A stretch of DNA of 64,000 nt from Pseudodesulfovibrio sediminis (GTDB lineage: Bacteria > Desulfobacterota > Desulfovibrionia > Desulfovibrionales > Desulfovibrionaceae): NCBI RefSeq assembly GCF_020886695.1, contig NZ_AP024485.1:1683001-1747000 (forward strand). Direction: 5' to 3'. A model generated the notes under the pieces. The model searched no databases and had not been told where the DNA came from. It was given only the letters and a program-made list of their open reading frames with translations. The first letter of the stretch is position 1. Each line of letters begins with the position of its first letter. This document shows positions 56,278-64,000 of the stretch, piece by piece. Made by a program: the position numbers and the translations under genes.

Positions 56278-56592
56278 TTAAGACGCGGAGCCTGCGCTTG
56301 AGGTGTCCGACTGTGCAGGACACTTGGATGCAGGAGCCGAGTCGGCCTTGGCCGAACTCTCACCGCCGCTTTCAGCAGGCTTTTGCGCTTCGCCGGGAGT
56401 ACTCCCGCTCTTTGCTCCACCATATCCGTCGGCATACCAGCCCCCCCCCTTCAAATGAAAGGAAGAATGGGAGATGAGCCGTTTGGACTCACTCCCGCAC
56501 TCGGGACATTCCATACTCTGTTCTTCAAAACCGGACTGCCATTCCTCGAAAATGGTCTGACAGGCCTGACATTGATACTCGTAAATGGGCAT
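56278..56592 (-). CDS. FmdB-family zinc-ribbon protein
   Basis: A 104-residue protein. The FmdB/CxxC_CxxC zinc ribbon is at the start (MPIYEYQCQACQTIFEEWQ, then MECPECGSES), followed by a glycine-rich stretch and a low-complexity Ser/Ala/Glu tail ending in CPAQSDTSSAGSAS. The family is widespread and regulatory in some cases, but the function is unknown here. I start at 56592; the open frame to 56685 lacks resemblance. The promoter lies between this gene and the small basic ORF. Confidence 0.85.
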   Translation of the reverse strand: MPIYEYQCQACQTIFEEWQSGFEEQSMECPECGSESKRLISHSSFHLKGGGWYADGYGGAKSGSTPGEAQKPAESGGESSAKADSAPASKCPAQSDTSSAGSAS

Positions 56593-56738
56593 GACGGGAA
56601 ACTCTCTTGATGCAAAGGAAAAACTGTTCAAAGTCGTCAACTGCAAGGCGCAAGAAAAATCCAAGGCCGACGCGTGTAATGCCACACGAGGATTTGGATT
56701 TCTTGCATCGCCACAGAAGGCGTGCTCAGGACAATGTG

Positions 56739-56849
56739 CTAAGCCTTGGCGGCTTTGGCTTCCTTGATTGCAGCCTTGATAGCTTTTTTGCGACGATGAC
56801 GCTTGCGGTCGAGTTCTTTCATACGCTCATGTTTCTTGTGACGTGCCAT
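56739..56849 (-). CDS. Tiny highly basic protein
   Basis: A 36-codon gene read by hand: MARHKKHERMKELDRKRHRR, then KKAIKAAIKEAKAAKA. An AAGGAGA SD stands 6 bases before the ATG. Lysine, arginine and histidine make up about half the residues, and a single helix is likely, suggesting RNA or ribosome binding. I believe similar short proteins occur in other Desulfovibrio genomes but cannot confirm it. It has no membrane segment. It is shorter than most gene-finders accept. Confidence 0.7.
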   Translation of the reverse strand: MARHKKHERMKELDRKRHRRKKAIKAAIKEAKAAKA

Positions 56850-57026
56850 ATTGGTCTCCTTGATATTTCAGCCCGGTAAGGGCTTTTCTTTCTTGCGAGC
56901 CGCACTTCATATACCAATAGCGACCCACTTGTAAAGCGCAAAGGAGGCGGTTTTTCCTTGACTCAACCCGGCTTCATGTCCATATTCCCACCTCACCAAG
57001 ACACTCACCAGACAAGGAAATGCATA

Positions 57027-57530
57027 ATGATCAGAAGCGTCAGTATCAAGAATGCGGTCAAGGATGCCCTGGAAATCTTCCAGTTCGATCAGTGGATCAG
57101 ATTTTATTTCGTTCAGGAAAAAGACAATGAACTGTTCGTCGATATCCCGAACGAAGTCATGGACACTATCAAGGAAAAAACGCCTGGACTGCACCCCTTT
57201 GCCGATCTGGTGAACAACGCGGTCACCGATTACAAACGCTCCCAGGACAATGTCTGCTCCTTCATCGCCGCCCGGCTGGACGGCCAGAAGTACGAAGCGA
57301 CCATCCTGCCCCAGGTGTTCGACAACGCCACCTTCAAGGTGGAAATGTACATCTTCAACGTCTGGCTCAAGATGCACGAACAGCATCTGGACGAAGAATC
57401 CATGACCTTTGATGATTGGATGGAAATGTACGAAGGCTGGAACTCTCTGGAAGAAGTGGCCGAATACCGTTCCAAGCTGCTCGAAAGCGGAACCGATCCG
57501 CAGGTCCCGACCTGCAACACCGCTCAGTAG
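57027..57530 (+). CDS. Conserved-looking hypothetical protein
   Basis: A 167-residue acidic soluble protein (MIRSVSIKNAVKDALEIFQF start). It has a helical N-terminal third, a middle segment with PNEVMDTIKEKTPGLHPFADLVN, and a C terminus rich in aromatic and acidic residues (FDDWMEMYEGWNSLEEVAEY). AAGGAAA precedes the ATG at 57027; an in-frame start at 56958 is unlikely. I recognise no family or motif. It ends in a strong terminator and stands alone. Confidence 0.7.
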   Translation: MIRSVSIKNAVKDALEIFQFDQWIRFYFVQEKDNELFVDIPNEVMDTIKEKTPGLHPFADLVNNAVTDYKRSQDNVCSFIAARLDGQKYEATILPQVFDNATFKVEMYIFNVWLKMHEQHLDEESMTFDDWMEMYEGWNSLEEVAEYRSKLLESGTDPQVPTCNTAQ

Positions 57531-57547
57531 TTCTGCACAACGCACGC

Positions 57548-57586
57548 AAAAAGCCCCCGCGACCACTCAGGTTGCGGGGGCTTTTT
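57548..57586. terminator. Bidirectional terminator
   Basis: AAAAAGCCCCCGCGACC pairs with GGTTGCGGGGGCTTTTT around ACTCA, with A and T runs on both sides. It lies between convergent small genes. Confidence 0.92.
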
Positions 57587-57611
57587 GCGTTGGCCGGACA
57601 AGCCGACACGC

Positions 57612-57806
57612 TTACTTCTTCTTTTTCTTCTTTTTCTTGACGTCCTTCACCTTGCCGCCCTCACCCTTGATGACGATGATACGCTTTGACCCTTTGTCCG
57701 GGCTGGAGGCCACGAGCAAAGTCCCGCCCGGGCTGTGGTGCTCCACGGCCTGGGCCGGTGTCAGAATCAAGAGTGTGAGGACTATCGCCAATGCCAGTAT
57801 CTTCAC
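57612..57806 (-). CDS. Small secreted protein with an eight-lysine tail
   Basis: A 64-residue protein with a Sec-type signal peptide (MKILALAIVLTLLILTPAQA). A short mature part follows (VEHHSPGGTLLVASSPDKGS, then KRIIVIKGEGGKVKDV), ending in eight lysines directly before the stop. I start it at the GTG at 57806, which has GGAGG 6 bases upstream; the frame from 57833 is less likely. The polylysine is coded by AAG and AAA codons. It probably binds anionic surfaces such as lipopolysaccharide, peptidoglycan or nucleic acid; this is inference. Confidence 0.6.
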   Translation of the reverse strand: MKILALAIVLTLLILTPAQAVEHHSPGGTLLVASSPDKGSKRIIVIKGEGGKVKDVKKKKKKKK

Positions 57807-57977
57807 TCGGGGCCTCCGCTTCTGCTGAAGCAAGGGACGTGCCTAAAGCCAACCCACTGTCCCGCCTCATTATCCGTTTACCGCATGGGACAGTGTGCAC
57901 CAAAAAATGCGCACCGAAACAAAAGTTTCCCATACGGTTCAAACATATCCGCGCCCTGCGCCACGTGTCAACGTGCA

Positions 57978-58568
57978 TCAATACCGGATACGATCATCCA
58001 GATACAGGGTGAGCACCGCCTCATCGATGGCCTGCCGGGCGTGTTCGTCCGCCGGTTTCACATAACCCACGAACGTCAGCATGCCTTTGCGCGTGTAGAC
58101 GACATAGGTCAGACACCGCAGCAGCTCCCCGTTTCGGATCACTTCGGTCTCAAGACGCAGCGTCTTTTTTTCCTCGAAATACCGGGCGCTCTTCAAGGTT
58201 GTGCGGGTGGAATCTGCAGGATCGTGTTTGGCAACCATTCTGTGCAGCGACCGGACCAGAAAGCTGTTGAAATTGGAGATGTCCGCGGCCTGCATCTTGC
58301 GGCCGTCCTTGACCTCCACAAGCAGGCTGCACCGCTGGTCTTCGGCAGCGCTGACATACCCGGCTTCCCACGAAGTGTCGTCTCCCTGAACAGGCATCGT
58401 ACAGGTGTGCTTGGCCCAGTCCAGATACTTCGACGAAGCCTCCGCCCAACTCGGCGGCAACCAGATCGTATACCCTATGTCTTCGTTATAATAAAATGAA
58501 GAAGCCCACGAAGAGGTGAACAACACCAAAGACCCCAAAAGGGTGACAAGGAAAAAAAGCGGACGCAT
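57978..58568 (-). CDS. Secreted hypothetical protein
   Basis: A 196-residue exported protein with a signal peptide (MRPLFFLVTLLGSLVLFTSSWAS). The mature part starts with YNEDIGYTIWLPPSW, a pattern seen in periplasmic proteins of the PsbP/MOG1-like fold, with paired cysteines (CTMP, CSLL, CLTY). No enzyme motif. It is divergent from the acylphosphatase-like gene and separated from it by 313 bases. Confidence 0.65.
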   Translation of the reverse strand: MRPLFFLVTLLGSLVLFTSSWASSFYYNEDIGYTIWLPPSWAEASSKYLDWAKHTCTMPVQGDDTSWEAGYVSAAEDQRCSLLVEVKDGRKMQAADISNFNSFLVRSLHRMVAKHDPADSTRTTLKSARYFEEKKTLRLETEVIRNGELLRCLTYVVYTRKGMLTFVGYVKPADEHARQAIDEAVLTLYLDDRIRY

Positions 58569-58881
58569 GAAAACCTCGACTTCACGGCTGTGAAGCGGTC
58601 AGAGCAGATTTCCCTCATACCTCGGGCGAGCAAAAATGGCAACCGCCAACAAGTTGCCGCACACACCTTTCTCTCACTTCCCCCAAAGCTGCGCGGCCTT
58701 TTTTGATCAAACGGCGCCGCCACCGCAGACACCCACACGAGTACAAAAAAACCCCGCATTGAAACGCGCCTTTTCCCCACTTGTGACATACGACCGATCA
58801 AAGTGTTTTATCCTCTTCCCACAAGCTCTTTTTTGTCATATATTATATACAACCGGAGAAAAAAAGAGACGGAGGTCTACA
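58569..58881. other. Intergenic region, no gene seen
   Basis: These 313 bases lie between divergent genes. The right end has an AT-rich stretch (TATATTATATAC at about 58837-58850) likely to be part of the promoter of the acylphosphatase-like gene, followed by its GGAGGT SD. I see no structured RNA or conserved ORF. Confidence 0.4.
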
Positions 58882-59154
58882 ATGAAGAGTTTCACCTGCA
58901 TCATCGAAGGAAAGGTCACCGGCGGCAACTTCCAATCATGGGTTCTCGATGCAGCGACCCAACTCGAGCTCAAGGGATGGGTACGCAACATCGCCAACAA
59001 CAAGGCTGAAATACTGGTACAGGGGACTGAGGAGGCATTCGGCACGCTTCAGGCCCGGCTTGAAGCAGAAGCTCCCGTACCGGACATGCGGCCCGTGAAG
59101 GCTTCGGTCATAGACTATGACAAGGAACATGATCACTTTGAAATCCGGGGCTAA
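58882..59154 (+). CDS. Acylphosphatase-like protein with altered catalytic loop
   Basis: A 90-residue protein of the acylphosphatase fold: a CIIEGKVTGGNFQSWVL strand-loop-helix, GWVRNIANNKAEILVQG, and EAFGTLQARLEAEAP. Active enzymes carry an arginine at the end of the loop (GVGFR); here the loop reads GGNFQ, so the phosphate-binding arginine is replaced by glutamine. The catalytic asparagine in GWVRN is kept. It may bind but not hydrolyse acyl-phosphates. GGAGGT precedes the ATG. It is upstream of a two-component system but separated from it by 122 bases. Confidence 0.75.
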   Translation: MKSFTCIIEGKVTGGNFQSWVLDAATQLELKGWVRNIANNKAEILVQGTEEAFGTLQARLEAEAPVPDMRPVKASVIDYDKEHDHFEIRG

Positions 59155-59276
59155 TATTCGCCCGAGCACTTTCCGTTGCCTGGCTGCCTGTTCACCAGAA
59201 TAGGCGGTCAGGCAACACTTGCGTCGGGCCATGCACAACATTGCTCTGTTTCACCGAATGAATTATGAGGAGTGTC

Positions 59277-60703
59277 ATGCCCAAGGTCCGCCAACTCACC
59301 ATCGCCACCAAACTCATGATCTGGGCGAGCGCGTTGATCATTGTCTTTTTCGCCACCTCAACCTACCTCTTCAAGCAGGTCCGCCAGGACGCCGAAATCT
59401 CGAACCGTCTGGTCAATGTCCACCATGACCTGGATTCCGCCATTCAGCGCATGCTGGAGCGGCTGTATTCGGTACAGGACAATATCCGCCGCTACCGCCT
59501 GCTGGGCGGGGATGAACAGGCCGTGGATTTCATTGTCGAGGACCTGACCCGCTTCGGTGAAATTCTGAATGAAACATTGAAAAAACACCCGGACCACACT
59601 GAAGAGTGGAAGACGCTGACCGCGGAATACGAAATCACTCTGGACCCCGGCGAAACCACGGACGACAACCTGACCCCCAACGCCACGGTTCGGGAGTGGA
59701 CGGATATTCTGGAACAATCCCTGTTCGACAATGTTGCTGACACCGAAATGGTGTTGACCGAACTCCATATGGCCGGGAAGCGGGCTTCGGATATCGGCCT
59801 GTACGGGCTGATTTTCTGCCTGCTCATAGGCATACTGGGCAGCCTGGGGCTTGCCTGGTCCCTCAACCGATCCCTCTCGGAAGTACAAAAAGGTATCCGT
59901 GAGCTCGGCACCGGAGCGCCTCCACGCGATGTCCGCATCCTCTCCAAGGATGAACTGGGCGAACTCGCCCTGGCCTTCAACGCCATGGCCGCCCGACTCC
60001 GACGCGAGGAGCGCATGCGTGCCGATTTCATCGCCATGCTCTCGCATGAAATCCGCACCCCGCTGACATCTGTTCGGGAATCCGTGGACCTTATCGAATC
60101 CGGCGCATTCGGCGAGGTCAATGAAAAGCAACGCAAGTTCCTGCGCATCGCGGAAAAGGAATCCGCCCGGCTCTCGAACCTGCTGACCCGCCTGCTCACG
60201 GTTTCCCGCATGGAATCACAGGAACTGGTGCTCTCCATGCAACCGCTGGACGGGCAGCACCTTGTCGCCTCAACCCTGGAACGGCTGACCCCGGCGGCAC
60301 AGGCCAAGGACATCACCCTGACCTCCGAACTGAGCACGCCCTTCACCCTTGAGGCAGACCAGGAGCACATTCGTCAGGTACTCATCAACCTGGTGGGCAA
60401 TGCCATCAAGTTTTCCCCGGAAAACACGACTGTCACCGTCACCGGAGCGACGACCCCGGACAACGCGACCTTCTGCGTTCGGGACAACGGTCCCGGCATC
60501 GCCGAAGACGAGCAGAAGCGTGTGTTCCACAAATACTACCGAGAGCCGGAGGTACGGGACAGCGTGGACGGCGCGGGCCTCGGCCTGGCCATCTCCAAAC
60601 GCATCGTCCTCGCCCATGGCGGCCGCATCTGGGTCGACAGCGTCCCCGGCAACGGCGCGACGTTCTGTTTTACCCTGCCCATCAAGCCTTCAAAGGATAC
60701 CGC

Positions 60704-60707
<4 letters not shown>
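59277..60707 (+). CDS. Sensor histidine kinase (HAMP, HisKA, HATPase)
   Basis: A 476-residue inner-membrane kinase. Membrane helices at about residues 13-30 and 174-193 flank a periplasmic helical sensor. HAMP follows, then the phosphoacceptor His257 in FIAMLSHEIRTPLTS. The ATPase part has LINLVGNAIKFSPE (N box), RDNGPGIAE (G1) and GAGLGLAISKRI (G2). The start at 59277 follows GAGGAG. It overlaps the response regulator gene by 4 bases, so they are a cognate pair. The layout recalls the QseE/GlrK group. Confidence 0.92.
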
Positions 60708-62098
<1,391 letters not shown>

Positions 62099-62205
62099 CC
62101 CTTTATTATTTTATTTTGCCGCTATCACAGGCTTGCGCCATCCAAATGTATTGGTATATATAAACAGATCCACAAAGCCAAACAATGTGATGATTCTGGA
62201 GAGAC

Positions 62206-63168
62206 ATGAGCGACACAAATATTCTGCTTGAATCCGGCACCAACGAGCTGGAAATCGTCGAGTTTTATCTTGACGAATCCCGACCAAGCGGCAACTACCG
62301 GGGCTACTACGGGATCAACGTGGCCAAGGTGCTGGAAATTATCCAGATGCCCAGCCTGACCGAGATGCCGGAAGCGGCACACCCGGCCGTACTCGGCGCC
62401 TTCAATCTGCGCAACGAAATCATTCCGCTCATTGATCTGGCCATGTGGCTGAACAAGGACCGGGCCGACAGTGAAGCACCCAAGGTCATCGTCACCGAGT
62501 TCAATCGCACCAAATCCGCCTTTCTGGTCTCCGGCGTCACCCGCATCCACCGTATCGGCTGGCAGGAAGTGGAAGCACCCACCAAATATGTCTCTTCCCT
62601 GACGGTCAATTCCATCACTGGTGTGGTCAAGTTCACCGATCGCATCATCTTCATTCTCGACATGGAAAAAATCTGCATGGAGCTGAACCCCAACGCTGTG
62701 CAGCTGGAAGAACCCGACATCACGACCCCGGACGGGATCGCCCAAAAGGAATATCGCATCCTTCTGGCCGACGACTCCTCCATGGCCCGCAACATGATTG
62801 CCGGCATCCTGACCAAGGCGGGATTCATTGTTCACGCCGAAGAAAACGGACAATTCGCGTGGAACCACCTCATGCGGCTCAAACGGAAGGCCGAAGAATC
62901 GGGGCAACCACTGTCCCGTTTCATAAACCTGATCGTCTCCGATATTGAGATGCCGTCCATGGACGGCCACTCCCTGACCAGACAGATCAAGGAAGACCCG
63001 GAATTGCGTCATTTGCCGATAATCCTCTGCTCCTCCATCATCACCGAGACCCTGCACCACAAGGGTATCGCCGTGGGTGCCGACGACCAGATTTCCAAGG
63101 CTGAGCTCAGCGAATTGGTCAACCGCGCCTGCAAGCTCCTGGGAGACAGTGCATGCGAAACCGCATGA
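62206..63168 (+). CDS. cheV: Chemotaxis adaptor CheV
   Basis: A 320-residue cytoplasmic protein: a CheW-like coupling domain (residues 12-165, with YGINVAKVLEIIQMP and GAFNLRNEIIPLIDL) joined to a receiver domain (residues 183-315). The phospho-acceptor is Asp246 in IVSDIEMPSMDGHS. CheV couples receptors to CheA and is tuned by phosphorylation. GGAGAG precedes the ATG. It is not in the two-component operon; a 107-base gap with an AT-rich stretch separates them. Confidence 0.94.
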   Translation: MSDTNILLESGTNELEIVEFYLDESRPSGNYRGYYGINVAKVLEIIQMPSLTEMPEAAHPAVLGAFNLRNEIIPLIDLAMWLNKDRADSEAPKVIVTEFNRTKSAFLVSGVTRIHRIGWQEVEAPTKYVSSLTVNSITGVVKFTDRIIFILDMEKICMELNPNAVQLEEPDITTPDGIAQKEYRILLADDSSMARNMIAGILTKAGFIVHAEENGQFAWNHLMRLKRKAEESGQPLSRFINLIVSDIEMPSMDGHSLTRQIKEDPELRHLPIILCSSIITETLHHKGIAVGADDQISKAELSELVNRACKLLGDSACETA

Positions 63169-63178
63169 GAACCAACCC

Positions 63179-64000
63179 ATGAGCCTTAAAATCGCTAAAA
63201 AATATTTTGCGTATGTGGCAAAGCAATTCCCGGTCATGTGCGCATCCGGTGCTTTTCCCATGCTGCCGCCCGTAACGGACTCCTCCAAGTGGATGGACAG
63301 ATTGGATGATCTCTCGCAAAAAGGGATCGCCAAACACGTTGCCACACTGACTCAATACAAAGAGAGCTTCCTGAATTCTGCGGCCAAGGCCGCCTCTCCC
63401 GAGGCCGAAGCACAGGCGCAAGCGCTAGCCCTGAGCGCCGGCGGCGCCATCGCGGAGCTTGATCAGATCCGCGCTTGGGAAAAGATGCCCGAGCTTTACC
63501 TGAGTGTGGCTTTCACCGGCCTTGAACAGGCTGCGGACCTCCCTGCCAAAAACGACAAGGTTCTTCAGAAACGCTTCATGAAACGCCTCAGGGAGATTCC
63601 CGGCCTGCTGGAACAGGGTACCAACAATGTTGAAGCCATCAGTTCGTCCAGTCGAGCCACGTCCCAGACCATGATCCGGGATTGCGCCCGCTACCTGACC
63701 AACCTTGGCAACAGTGACCTCGGACAGGTGGGCAAAACCCCCAGATTTCTTGCCGACGCACTGGCCGCGCTCAAGGAGTACGACCGCTTCGTCACGACCA
63801 GACCTGAAGTCATGGATAATCAGGGGCCGTCTTTTGCCTATCTGGCAGAGCACGTCTACGGCACGGACAAATCTCCCGAACAGATTCTGGCCATTGCCGA
63901 AGAAGAGTGGGACTGCCGTCTGGCTTCGCTCGCCTGGTTTGAATCCGAAATCGGACAAGGCAAAGGCTGGCGTGAGCTGTACGACGAATATGCAGGGCCG
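63179..64000 (+). CDS. DUF885-like protein, 3' end outside window
   Basis: An open frame of 274 codons from an ATG 11 bases after cheV to the window edge, beginning MSLKIAKKYFAYVAKQFPVM. The style (a conserved N-terminal helix, then MLPPVTDSSKWMDRLDDL, GLEQAADLP and DFLADAL-type segments) resembles helical DUF885 proteins, which share a gluzincin-like fold. No zinc motif is visible in the part seen; it would lie further downstream. No SD of note, so it may be translated after cheV. Confidence 0.6.
   Translation, partial: MSLKIAKKYFAYVAKQFPVMCASGAFPMLPPVTDSSKWMDRLDDLSQKGIAKHVATLTQYKESFLNSAAKAASPEAEAQAQALALSAGGAIAELDQIRAWEKMPELYLSVAFTGLEQAADLPAKNDKVLQKRFMKRLREIPGLLEQGTNNVEAISSSSRATSQTMIRDCARYLTNLGNSDLGQVGKTPRFLADALAALKEYDRFVTTRPEVMDNQGPSFAYLAEHVYGTDKSPEQILAIAEEEWDCRLASLAWFESEIGQGKGWRELYDEYAGP

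Overview
The window looks like chromosome of a Desulfovibrionaceae sulfate reducer, most likely of the Pseudodesulfovibrio/Desulfovibrio lineage. This is inferred from protein style, the moderately high G+C, the gene order ftsA-ftsZ-radical SAM protein, and the DUF177-rpmF-plsX-fabH-fabG-acpP-fabF-glyA block. No search was run. Most of the window is ordinary core genome. Gene starts were chosen from Shine-Dalgarno (SD) sequences and family lengths.

Layout. 1-3463: cell division (end of ftsA, ftsZ) and a radical SAM protein. 3460-6030: a periplasmic solute-binding-like protein and an amino-acid permease. 6111-12961 (minus strand): glyA and a fatty-acid/phospholipid cluster with L32. 13171-15000: rpmB, then 1.5 kb without a convincing protein gene but with a sigma-54 promoter, a strong orphan terminator and structured repeats. 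15004-17458: lepB and lepA. 17459-19882: an AT-rich island with a frameshifted DisA_N-like gene between inverted copies of a dispersed repeat. 19883-26478: assorted genes (YitT, SAM hydrolase, cobS, lgt, an exonuclease, hypotheticals). 26615-32241: a sigma-54-preceded pair of radical SAM/SPASM enzymes with two glycosyltransferases and a methyltransferase. 32238-39901: arfB, a YchJ-type protein, then the minus-strand run xseA, two M23 peptidases, xseB, ispA, dxs. 40027-45225: a LysE/AraC/LysE group, proS and ispG. 45543-50498: a chemoreceptor, EamA exporter, a CysH-like protein, tRNA-Arg and small membrane proteins. 50542-54222: an L,D-transpeptidase-fold protein, a coiled-coil protein and an M99 carboxypeptidase in an overlapping operon. 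54291-56849: pyrE, purB, an FmdB zinc ribbon and a tiny basic protein. 57027-64000: small secreted or unknown proteins, an acylphosphatase-like protein, an NtrC-type two-component system, cheV and a truncated DUF885-like gene.

How the parts fit. The lipid block couples acyl-chain synthesis (PlsX, FabH, FabG, AcpP, FabF) to L32, with a hairpin between acpP and fabF that could raise AcpP over FabF. The dxs-ispA pair and ispG make isoprenoid precursors, and Lgt and LepB process exported proteins. The M99/YkuD/coiled-coil operon looks like a peptidoglycan-trimming module comparable to Csd4/Csd6 (Pgp1/Pgp2) of helical Campylobacterota, which would suit curved cells.

Most worth following: (1) the DisA_N-like gene with an eight-A frameshift in an island bounded by inverted repeats; (2) the possible sigma-54-driven noncoding transcript at about 13741-14105; (3) the sigma-54-preceded radical SAM pair; (4) the cell-shape-like operon. 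No CRISPR array, prophage, transposase or rRNA gene was seen.
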